Under the pieces are notes generated by a model. That model saw only the letters and a list, made by a program, of their open reading frames with translations. It did no database searches and was not told the DNA's origin. The translations under genes and the position numbers were made by a program. From positions 68,828-79,622 of the forward strand of contig PUHO01000007.1 in the NCBI GenBank assembly GCA_002995645.1: a DNA stretch of 10,795 bases. Reading direction: 5' to 3'. The stretch's first letter is position 1. Every line of letters begins with the position of its first letter. Source of the stretch: SAR324 cluster bacterium (lineage in GTDB: Bacteria; SAR324; XYD2-FULL-50-16; HCM1). Positions 1 to 6,440 of the stretch are shown here, piece by piece.

Positions 1-2
1 AA

Positions 3-851
3 ATCTTTACTAAAATCAATAAGCTAGCTGGTAAAGCTATCACTGATTTATACCTCACGAAAAAAACAAAATACGACGTGACAGACGTCAGCGATCTTGA
101 TTCATTAGATCCCCACAATGCCGGTGACATTGCTCTTTTAGTAGCGAACCTAGAAATCCTCCAATATAAAAGTCTTATAATTAAAAACGGCAAATTTATC
201 GATAAAGTAATCGTTACATTTGCAACAACTGGCGGCAAACTAACTGCAACCGCCGATGATACTCACAATATATATACGCAGATATTACCGCAACAGGCGG
301 AAATACCTATTATAAACTTGGTGAGCAAGGCAGGTCTTTCATTTAACGTTAATGCTGCTAATGGTATAGAGATAAACCCCGCGTTAGGATCGGGAAGTGG
401 TGGATCTGGCTCTATACCTTTTATGCCTTCTCCTTTTCCTGATCTTACTTCAAAAATAGTGCTTACAAATCAAGCGGGCGAACAGTTACATTATAAAATA
501 GTTGACGATATAATTATTATCCCACTAGGAACAAAAGAGGTATATATTCAAATGCATCCCATAGGCGGAGCTAATAGAGTAGTATTTTACAAGTCTATAA
601 ATATCACTACAGACCCTTGGAGCAAGCTTGTTGGTAATTCAGGTGATCCTAGCAGGAAGCTTGAAGCAAGCCATTACAAAGGTCGCAGCACGCCGATAGT
701 TATTAGGGTAATAGAAGGAGACACAGTACTATCGACTGGTACAGTGGTACAGTTGCTCGATACGGGGGCAAGTTTCTCACGTCAGCAACATCAAACTATA
801 AAGTTTAGAGGTAGCTTTAATATTGCCTTTGCAGAAAACCAAAAACCATAG
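3..851 (+). CDS. Unrecognised protein, 5' end outside the window
   Basis: I do not recognise this protein. The reading frame is open from the left edge with no stop, so the gene is partial and its true start is upstream. A GTG at 78 and an ATG at 118 are possible internal starts, but neither has a convincing ribosome binding site. The visible part is about 282 residues. It has alternating short hydrophobic and polar stretches typical of beta-rich structure, and a Gly/Ser linker (GSGSGGSGS) at about residues 104-112 counted from the GTG. There is no membrane segment or catalytic motif that I can name. The linker between two beta-rich halves would suit a phage structural or surface-appendage protein, but that is only an inference. 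A strong terminator follows 24 bases after the stop, so this gene ends its own transcript and is not part of the operon that starts at 1384. Confidence 0.7.
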   Translation: MFTKINKLAGKAITDLYLTKKTKYDVTDVSDLDSLDPHNAGDIALLVANLEILQYKSLIIKNGKFIDKVIVTFATTGGKLTATADDTHNIYTQILPQQAEIPIINLVSKAGLSFNVNAANGIEINPALGSGSGGSGSIPFMPSPFPDLTSKIVLTNQAGEQLHYKIVDDIIIIPLGTKEVYIQMHPIGGANRVVFYKSINITTDPWSKLVGNSGDPSRKLEASHYKGRSTPIVIRVIEGDTVLSTGTVVQLLDTGASFSRQQHQTIKFRGSFNIAFAENQKP

Positions 852-875
852 AAAAGAAAAACGATTTAACAAGAA

Positions 876-906
876 AAGACTATCTATATAGGTAGTCTTT
901 TTTTTT
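876..906 (+). terminator. Rho-independent terminator after the first gene
   Basis: A 9-bp stem (AAGACTATC at 876-884 with GGTAGTCTT at 891-899, one G-U pair) encloses a TATATA loop and runs into nine T residues (898-906). It lies 24 bases after the stop at 851, so it should end transcription of the partial gene and insulate the downstream operon. Confidence 0.9.
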
Positions 907-962
907 GCATTTAAGATATTGAATAAGCTTAGATAGCAACTTTCCCTCCCTATATTACCTAT

Positions 963-984
963 AAAACGTTTATTTTAAAACGTT
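963..984. promoter_or_regulatory. Paired AAAACGTT boxes
   Basis: AAAACGTT occurs twice, at 963-970 and 977-984, 14 bases apart. The first lies within the perfect palindrome AAACGTTT (964-971). CG-centred palindromes are a common form of LacI-family operator, but this pair is some 400 bp before the next gene and no regulator is encoded here, so the role is speculative. Confidence 0.2.
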
Positions 985-1062
985 GTTAAAAAAATAAATC
1001 CTATCTCTAACTATAGTCATTGGCAACGGTGACGGTCTTTCTTTACGCTATATTATGATCAA

Positions 1063-1148
1063 TTGCAAATACAGTACGTATACTTTGCAAATAAAGTAAT
1101 TGTTTGTATTTCATACTAGTATTATAGTTAAATAAAATGATTTGCAAA
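1063..1148 (+). promoter_or_regulatory. Promoter candidate flanked by TTTGCAAA palindromes
   Basis: Three copies of a TTGCAAA core lie within 86 bases: TTGCAAAT at 1063-1070, and the perfect 8-bp palindrome TTTGCAAA at 1084-1091 and again at 1141-1148. Between the last two is a reasonable sigma70-type promoter, TTGTTT at 1100-1105 and TATAGT at 1123-1128 with a 17-base spacer. One palindrome sits just upstream of the -35 box and the other just past the expected start site, as expected for repressor operators. If used, the transcript would have a 5' leader of about 250 bases before the symporter gene. The DNA is AT-rich, so chance matches are a real risk. Confidence 0.35.
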
Positions 1149-1223
1149 CATTGTTTTATTATCAAAACTAAAAAGAAATAACTTGCTAATTTAAGATACG
1201 TCTTGCCGCAGATTTGTTATAAC

Positions 1224-1252
1224 TTTACAAGCACAAAATAGATTTTTATACA
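1224..1252 (+). promoter_or_regulatory. Alternative promoter candidate for the operon
   Basis: TTTACA at 1224-1229 and TATACA at 1247-1252 are separated by 17 bases and each match the sigma70 consensus at 5 of 6 positions. It is closer to the symporter start (1384) than the promoter candidate at 1100-1128. Apart from these sites, two short palindrome groups and very AT-rich sequence, 907-1383 holds no RNA gene or coding region that I can support. Confidence 0.35.
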
Positions 1253-1370
1253 ATATATAATTTCAAAATATAGTTATATAAAAATAATAATTGCTTTTGT
1301 TACACCTTCTTTTTTTCACATGATAATACAAAATTGTTAGTAATAAAAAACGCTTTATAAATATAAAATG

Positions 1371-1376
1371 AGGAGG
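1371..1376 (+). promoter_or_regulatory. Strong Shine-Dalgarno site of the symporter gene
   Basis: AGGAGG lies 7 bases before the ATG at 1384. It is the only consensus ribosome binding site in the window and fixes this start codon. The other five genes have weak or no such sites. Confidence 0.85.
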
Positions 1377-1383
1377 ATTTAAA

Positions 1384-2883
1384 ATGAATTGGTTACAAAA
1401 AAGAATTTTTACCCCTAGAAAAATAACGTTACCTGTTGCTCTATCTTATGGCGTGTCCGACTTATTAGGCGGTAGCGTAACAAATATTTTTTCCATATGG
1501 TTATTGTTTTTCTATACAACCTATGGCGGTATTACTGTGGGGCAAGCCGGTATTGTGTTGGGCATTGCAAAAATTGTGGACGCAATACAAAGTCCTATTA
1601 TGGGCGCGATTACAGATAATTTTCATAAAACTAAATTAGGGCAAAAATATGGACGAAGGCACTTTTTTATGTTTACGTCTATCCCGTTAGTTTTCACGTT
1701 TGTGTTAATATGGCTTCCTCATATGAACGTTTTTTATTATGCCGTTACCTACATATTATATGAAATGACAACGACAATATACGGGATTGCCTTTGAATCG
1801 TTGCCTACAGAAATGACGACTGATTTTGAAGCAAGAACAAAATTATCAACTGCTCGTATGTGGTCTTCTTCTATTGGCGCCTTTCTTGCCACTTTCCTAC
1901 CAAGCGTTTTAATTGCTTACTTTGGTAAAGAAAATACAACGACCTTTGTTATTAACGCCTTTATTTTTGCTTGTATTTTTGCTACGTTAATGTTAGTCAC
2001 TACACTTAACACATGGGAGAAAAAACCGGAAGAAATTCTTAAATTAAATGAAAACGCTAGGGTTTCATTACGTACCGTTTTAACATCATTTTGGGAAGTC
2101 TTACAAATCAGAGCTTTTAGAAAACACTTAGCTATATACTTACTTTCGTTTACTGGTAAAGACTTGTTTAATACTGTCTTTGTTTACTTTTGCGTTTTTT
2201 GTTTAGGTATTAGCTCGGCGCAAGCAGGGGCTTTCTTTTCTTTATCCATTGTTGGCTTAGGCGTAACGATTATTGCCGGTTTCATTATGGCTAAAAAAGG
2301 ACCGCGTATTTTGTTCTTATTCGCTCATTTAACTGTGATTGCTTGTGTTGCCGCATTATGTATTATATACGCAATCAAACCGCCTTTTATTATTACTATC
2401 ATGTTTGTAGTTGCCTTTTTCTATCAAACGGCGCGGGTTGTGCTAGAATTTACACCTTGGAACGTTTTTCCTTTTGTTCCGGACGTTGATTTAATTGCTA
2501 CAAAACAAATAAGAACAGGAATCTTCGGCGCGATTGTAACGTTTTGCAGGAAGTTAACTAATGCTCTTGCCGTTTTGATTACCGGCGTTGTTTTAAGTCA
2601 TGGCGGTTTTGTTAAAGGACATGTGGAAACGCAGTCTATACAAGCGCAACACACCATTTTATATATCTTAATATTTGGTACAGGTGGTTTGGTCTTCTGT
2701 GCTTTATTAGTGGCTTTAACCTTTAGATTAGACAAAAGAACGCATAAAATTATCCATAATGAAATACATAGGTTGTCAAACGGTGGTTCATTAGACGATG
2801 TTACGCCGGAAACAAAAGAAGTTGTTGAAGATTTAACCGGTTTTGATTATAAAGATATTTGGGGACATAAAAATAAAGTCTAA
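1384..2883 (+). CDS. GPH-family (MelB-like) sugar:cation symporter
   Basis: The product is a 499-residue inner-membrane protein of the glycoside-pentoside-hexuronide:cation symporter family within the major facilitator superfamily. About twelve hydrophobic segments lie between residues 18 and 450, followed by a polar cytoplasmic tail. The family signature is clear: SYGVSDLLGG near the N-terminus, then VDAIQSPIMGAITDN at residues 65-79 and GRRHFFM at 90-96, in the loop between helices 2 and 3. Asp66 matches the conserved first acid of the family's D-x-x-x-D-P motif. The second acid is replaced by Ser70. It is the first gene of the operon, 32 bp before a lyase gene, so it most likely imports the uronic-acid-containing oligosaccharides on which that lyase and the sulfatase act. 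The start is set by AGGAGG at 1371-1376. Substrate and coupling ion cannot be read from the sequence. Confidence 0.9.
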   Translation: MNWLQKRIFTPRKITLPVALSYGVSDLLGGSVTNIFSIWLLFFYTTYGGITVGQAGIVLGIAKIVDAIQSPIMGAITDNFHKTKLGQKYGRRHFFMFTSIPLVFTFVLIWLPHMNVFYYAVTYILYEMTTTIYGIAFESLPTEMTTDFEARTKLSTARMWSSSIGAFLATFLPSVLIAYFGKENTTTFVINAFIFACIFATLMLVTTLNTWEKKPEEILKLNENARVSLRTVLTSFWEVLQIRAFRKHLAIYLLSFTGKDLFNTVFVYFCVFCLGISSAQAGAFFSLSIVGLGVTIIAGFIMAKKGPRILFLFAHLTVIACVAALCIIYAIKPPFIITIMFVVAFFYQTARVVLEFTPWNVFPFVPDVDLIATKQIRTGIFGAIVTFCRKLTNALAVLITGVVLSHGGFVKGHVETQSIQAQHTILYILIFGTGGLVFCALLVALTFRLDKRTHKIIHNEIHRLSNGGSLDDVTPETKEVVEDLTGFDYKDIWGHKNKV

Positions 2884-2915
2884 AAGATATAATATTAATT
2901 TAACAAAATAGAAAA

Positions 2916-4706
2916 ATGAAAGAACAATACAAAAATAAAGTAACGCAAGCCTTAATAAACGATATTCAAAAGGAAGCAAAAAAGTTTCTAGACACCGGTC
3001 TTGTTGCGCCTATTAAAGTTATAGAATACTATAAATCGTTAAAGGGTTTAAGAGCTACGTTTGAAAAAGATTATTTCACAAGAAGACGAGAACTACACGT
3101 TCTTGCGATTAGTTTATATTTAGGTTTACATAACCAAGAGCAAACTATAGAACTCTTAGAGCAAACGATTTGGGAGATTTGTAATGAATTTGCGTGGGGG
3201 CTTCCGGCGCATTTACAATCTGTAAACGGTACTGTGTATACGCAAGAAAATAAAACGTTAATTGACTTGTTTGCTTCCGAAACAGGGCAATCTTTAGCGG
3301 AAATTATGTCAATTCTAGGCGAGCACTTATCGCCGTTAATTAAAAGCAGAATTACTGACGAAATTGAAACGCGTATTTTTCAATCTTTTTTAAGTAAAGA
3401 GTGGGAATGGGAGCATAGACATGATAATTGGAGCGCTGTTATTGGCGGATCTATTGGCATGGCGGCTTTAGATTTATTAGAAAAAAACACAGACAAGCAA
3501 AAGCAAATCTTAAAAAAACTAGAACTTGCTTTTGATAGTTACCTAAACGGTTTTGCTGAAGACGGCGCTTGCTTTGAAGGTGCCGGCTATTGGGCGTATG
3601 GTTTTGGTTATTACATATATTTTGCAGAAAAATACCGCGCTGTATTACATGATGATACGTACTTAACTAAACCTAAAGCCCAAGTGATCGCGAACTTTCC
3701 TTATAACGCCCTCATTTCAAATAAGCAATTTGTTCCCTATTCTGATTCGCCTAATCCAACTATGCCAACAGGATTATTGAACTTTTGTAGTGATTACTTT
3801 AAAACAGACGTGCCGGCATATGGGCAAGCTTCTGATTTTCACTTTAGCCATTGTTACAGATGGGCAAATATGTATAGAAACGTAATATGGACTAAAGAAG
3901 CAAAGCAAATGAAGCCTACAAATAGCCATTTCTTTAAAAATGTAGCATGGTTAGTGATTAGAAATGAAGAAACTAATTTTTCATTTAGTGCGGTTGCCGG
4001 TGAAAATAATTCGCATCATAATCATAATGATATTGGTAATTTTATTATTGGCAATGGTCAAGAGTTGATTTTAACAGATCTAGGCGCCGGGAAGTATGAT
4101 AAAGCTTATTTCTTGCCAATCAAGCGCTATGAATCTTTAAATACAAGATCTTTAGGGCATTCTGTTGCGTTCATTAATAATAGGGAACAAGTAAACGTGG
4201 AAAAACCGGAATATTATCATATGCATAGTGATCATGATTATACGGAATTTTTTGCCAAACATAACCCTAATGCAAACCATAAAGCAGAAAACGTATTATA
4301 TACAAAAGACGGCGTAAAACATGTATTTACAATGGATTTAGCAAACGCCTATCCAACAGAAGCTAAAATCAAAAGCTATGCACGTACTTTCAATATAGAC
4401 GAAAGTAAACGCGTTATGTACGTTGTGGAAAAAATCAGCTTTGAAAGCGAAGAGCAAAGCGACGTATCGCAAGGATTTGTTAGCTTTATAAAACCGGAAA
4501 TTACAAATAATTGTATAACATGGAGCCAAGGCAACACTAAGCTACAACTAGATTTTGATAGTTCTTGCGACGAAGCAACGTACGTTGCAAAAGAAGCCGA
4601 TACGCACCTCAAAGGAAAAACAACCGTTTTCATTACAAGGTTACATAATAAAAACAAAGCTGCTTTATATGAGCGTAAGTATATGTTTTCACTTGTAAAT
4701 CAATAA
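2916..4706 (+). CDS. Heparinase II/III-like polysaccharide lyase, cytoplasmic
   Basis: The product is a 596-residue protein of the heparinase II/III type, whose members cleave uronic-acid-containing polysaccharides by beta-elimination. The N-terminal half looks like the alpha/alpha-toroid: NEFAWGLPAHL at residues 90-100, HDNW at 169-172 (Asn171) and EGAGYWAYG at 221-229, where Tyr225 is the likely catalytic tyrosine. The beta-sandwich half carries the family hallmark HNHND at 368-372, followed by TDLGAGKYD at 387-395 and GHS at 414-416. His370 and Asp388 are 18 residues apart, the same spacing as the metal ligands His408 and Asp426 that I recall for heparinase II, and His415 is a candidate third ligand. 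I see no signal peptide, unlike secreted relatives, so it should act in the cytoplasm on imported oligosaccharides. No Shine-Dalgarno site is visible before the ATG, so translation may depend on the upstream gene. The exact glycan (heparin, chondroitin, hyaluronan or another uronide) is unknown. Confidence 0.88.
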   Translation: MKEQYKNKVTQALINDIQKEAKKFLDTGLVAPIKVIEYYKSLKGLRATFEKDYFTRRRELHVLAISLYLGLHNQEQTIELLEQTIWEICNEFAWGLPAHLQSVNGTVYTQENKTLIDLFASETGQSLAEIMSILGEHLSPLIKSRITDEIETRIFQSFLSKEWEWEHRHDNWSAVIGGSIGMAALDLLEKNTDKQKQILKKLELAFDSYLNGFAEDGACFEGAGYWAYGFGYYIYFAEKYRAVLHDDTYLTKPKAQVIANFPYNALISNKQFVPYSDSPNPTMPTGLLNFCSDYFKTDVPAYGQASDFHFSHCYRWANMYRNVIWTKEAKQMKPTNSHFFKNVAWLVIRNEETNFSFSAVAGENNSHHNHNDIGNFIIGNGQELILTDLGAGKYDKAYFLPIKRYESLNTRSLGHSVAFINNREQVNVEKPEYYHMHSDHDYTEFFAKHNPNANHKAENVLYTKDGVKHVFTMDLANAYPTEAKIKSYARTFNIDESKRVMYVVEKISFESEEQSDVSQGFVSFIKPEITNNCITWSQGNTKLQLDFDSSCDEATYVAKEADTHLKGKTTVFITRLHNKNKAALYERKYMFSLVNQ

Positions 4707-4742
4707 GTATATAGTTTTGCAATTAATAACAAAAGAGAAGAT

Positions 4743-6062
4743 ATGAAAAAGAACGTAATAATATTTTTTACAGATCAACAAAGATTTGACACACTAGGCG
4801 TGCACAATAACCCAATGGGATTAACGCCTAATCTTGATCGAGTAGCACAAGAAAACACACATTGTTTTAATGCCTTTACACCGCAACCGGTATGCCTTCC
4901 GGCAAGGTCAGTTTTGCAAACAGGGAAGTTTGCTTCGCAAATAAATTGTAATACAAACGAAGATACTTTGCCAACAGACGAAAAGACCTTAGCTCATTAC
5001 TTTAACGAAGCGGGATACGAAACCGGATATATTGGCAAATGGCATTTAAACGCAACGGATAATAAGGTTTTTACAAGACCGCAAGGGGGGTATAAACATT
5101 GGTTAGCAGCTAATATTCTAGAATTTGTTTCTGATGACTATAATGCTATTTTGTATAATGAAACAGGCGAAGAAGTGAAATTGCCAGGCTATAGAGTGGA
5201 CGCCATAGCCGATGCTAGTATTCGGTATATTGAAAAAAATAAAGATAAACCCTTCTTTTTAATGACGTCTTTACTAGAACCGCATTTTCAAAATCATAGA
5301 GACGACTACCCGGCACCAACAGGATATGAAGAAAGATACCTAGATGCGTTTACTCCGCCTGATTTAAAGGCATTAGGCGGATCGGCAGCACGCCAATTGC
5401 CGGGATATTACGGCATGGTGAAACGTATAGACGAAGCGTACGGCAGAGTGCTAGACGCACTAAAAAGCCTAGATCTCTTAGAAAATACAATTGTTGTTTT
5501 TACAAGCGATCACGGTTGCCATTTTAAGACGCGAAACGATGAGTATAAACGCAGTTGCCACGATGCGTCAATTCGTATTCCTATGGTCTTCGCAGGTGGT
5601 GAGTTTACGCAAGGTGGAAGATTGCAAGAATTAGTTAGTTTAGTTGATATTCCGCCAACCTTGTTGCAGGCGTGCGGGCTAGCCGTGCCGGATTATATGG
5701 AAGGCAATTCAATTATTCCACTTCTTAGCAGAGATAACAAGGACTTCCCGGACGATGTGTATGCTGAAATTAGCGAGTCCCAAACAGGGCGCGTTATACG
5801 AACCCACCGTTGGAAATACAGCATGCGACTAACAGACAAAGCAAACGTATACCAAGAAGAATTCTTATACGATTTGAAGGCAGATAAATATGAGTTAAAT
5901 AATCTCATAGGATTACAGAGCCATAGCAAAGTAACTGAAAGAATGCGAGAACGCTTAATAAAGCGTATGACAAAGATCGGGCAACCAACGCCCGTTATAT
6001 TGGAAGCACAACAACGAGAAGCCGGTCAAAAGGTAGTTTTTGCAAAGGAGATTTCTAGTTAA
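4743..6062 (+). CDS. Cysteine-type (formylglycine-dependent) sulfatase
   Basis: The product is a 439-residue arylsulfatase-superfamily enzyme that hydrolyses sulfate esters. The motif CLPAR at residues 51-55 has the C-x-P-x-R pattern in which Cys51 is converted to formylglycine. Because the residue is Cys, it needs a formylglycine-generating maturase (radical-SAM anSME in anaerobes), which is not in this window. Other active-site elements are visible: FTDQQR at 9-14 (Asp11 metal ligand), GKWHL at 98-102 (Lys99, His101), EPH in the middle, and SDHG at 255-258 (Asp256, His257), followed by Lys262. The N-terminus starts directly with the first beta strand and has no signal peptide, so it should act in the cytoplasm on glycans imported by the symporter. 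It follows the lyase by 36 bp. The ribosome binding site (GAGAAG) is weak and very close to the ATG. The sulfate position removed is unknown. Confidence 0.92.
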   Translation: MKKNVIIFFTDQQRFDTLGVHNNPMGLTPNLDRVAQENTHCFNAFTPQPVCLPARSVLQTGKFASQINCNTNEDTLPTDEKTLAHYFNEAGYETGYIGKWHLNATDNKVFTRPQGGYKHWLAANILEFVSDDYNAILYNETGEEVKLPGYRVDAIADASIRYIEKNKDKPFFLMTSLLEPHFQNHRDDYPAPTGYEERYLDAFTPPDLKALGGSAARQLPGYYGMVKRIDEAYGRVLDALKSLDLLENTIVVFTSDHGCHFKTRNDEYKRSCHDASIRIPMVFAGGEFTQGGRLQELVSLVDIPPTLLQACGLAVPDYMEGNSIIPLLSRDNKDFPDDVYAEISESQTGRVIRTHRWKYSMRLTDKANVYQEEFLYDLKADKYELNNLIGLQSHSKVTERMRERLIKRMTKIGQPTPVILEAQQREAGQKVVFAKEISS

Positions 6063-6065
6063 ATT

Positions 6066-6158
6066 AAAGCAGGGCAAAAAGCGTCCCCCCATTCCCTGTT
6101 AATTAGCTGTTTTACTAGTGATTAAGGGAATTTATATTGTTTTTTGTCCTGTTTTTTT
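6066..6158 (+). terminator. Long nested hairpin with T tract after the sulfatase
   Basis: Only four bases after the sulfatase stop, CAGGGCAAAAA (6070-6080) pairs with TTTTTGTCCTG (6141-6151) in 11 bp with one G-U pair, extendable outward to AAAG/TTTT at 6066-6069 and 6152-6155. Inside is a second inverted repeat, ATTCCCTGTTAAT (6091-6103) with ATTAAGGGAAT (6121-6131), 11 bp with a two-base bulge. Seven T residues follow the outer stem (6152-6158). It would work as the operon terminator but is much larger than usual; a structured RNA or small mobile element is an alternative. Confidence 0.6.
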
Positions 6159-6170
6159 GCTATGGAGAAC

Positions 6171-6207
6171 AAAAAGCGTCGTCTTGGCAAAAGAGCTTTC
6201 TAGTTAA
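6171..6207 (+). pseudogene. Remnant of a sulfatase gene 3' end
   Basis: The 21 bases at 6187-6207 match the last seven codons of the sulfatase (6042-6062) at 19 positions, including the TAA stop. Read in that frame, 6175-6207 encodes SVVLAKELSS and stop, against KVVFAKEISS in the intact gene. The differences are silent (AAG/AAA) or conservative (Phe/Leu, Ile/Leu). Nothing upstream looks like the rest of a sulfatase. It is best read as the tail of a lost second sulfatase gene or of a diverged allele. Confidence 0.55.
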
Positions 6208-6233
6208 GAACGCATGTAGCCGCCACAAAAACG

Positions 6234-6268
6234 AAGCCATTATATAGCCTGCTATATAATGGTTTTTT
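6234..6268 (+). terminator. Perfect rho-independent terminator
   Basis: CCATTATATAG (6237-6247) and CTATATAATGG (6252-6262) form a perfect 11-bp stem around a 4-base loop, followed by six T residues (6263-6268); pairing can extend to 6234. It lies 27 bases after the stop of the sulfatase remnant, so it was probably the terminator of the gene that left that remnant. It now backs up the first terminator and shields the next gene. Confidence 0.88.
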
Positions 6269-6440
6269 ACAGGTAGTAACCAAGCCTTGTATTGGTTCTA
6301 TACGTATTTTTATGTAGGTTACGGCAAGGCAAATCGCCGTTAATTTGACTTATATAACAAGCTGTTACCCTGTTGCCATCTTGCTTGACGTATGATATGG
6401 TTACAATGAAATTATTATTAGTTATTTAATTAAAGGTTTT
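6269..6440 (+). promoter_or_regulatory. Leader region and promoter candidate of the TPR-FRG gene
   Basis: The best promoter here is TTGCCA (6373-6378) with a 17-base spacer to TATGGT (6396-6401), which carries a TG extension at 6393-6394. TTGCTT (6381-6386) with TACAAT (6402-6407) at 15 bases is an alternative. Upstream there are only weak inverted repeats, AACCAA/TTGGTT (6278-6297) and ACGGC/GCCGT. The start codon at 6441 is preceded by a weak AAAGG four bases away. I see no coding sequence or recognisable RNA gene in this stretch. Confidence 0.35.

Noticed and set aside
1055..1181. Two 14-codon open frames (1055-1099 and 1137-1181) before the symporter
   Set aside because: Neither has a ribosome binding site, and both overlap the TTTGCAAA sites; this length is expected by chance.
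4338..4657. Minus-strand open frames inside the lyase gene
   Set aside because: They overlap a gene with clear family motifs, have no ribosome binding site and resemble no protein family.
5693..5929. Minus-strand open frame inside the sulfatase gene
   Set aside because: It is a shadow of the well-supported sulfatase frame and has no features of its own.
6162..6203. 13-codon basic mini-ORF (MENKKRRLGKRAF) over the sulfatase remnant
   Set aside because: There is no ribosome binding site, and the sulfatase-tail frame explains the sequence better.
6294..6305. GGTTCTATACGT resembling a tRNA T-arm
   Set aside because: No acceptor, D or anticodon stems can be drawn around it.
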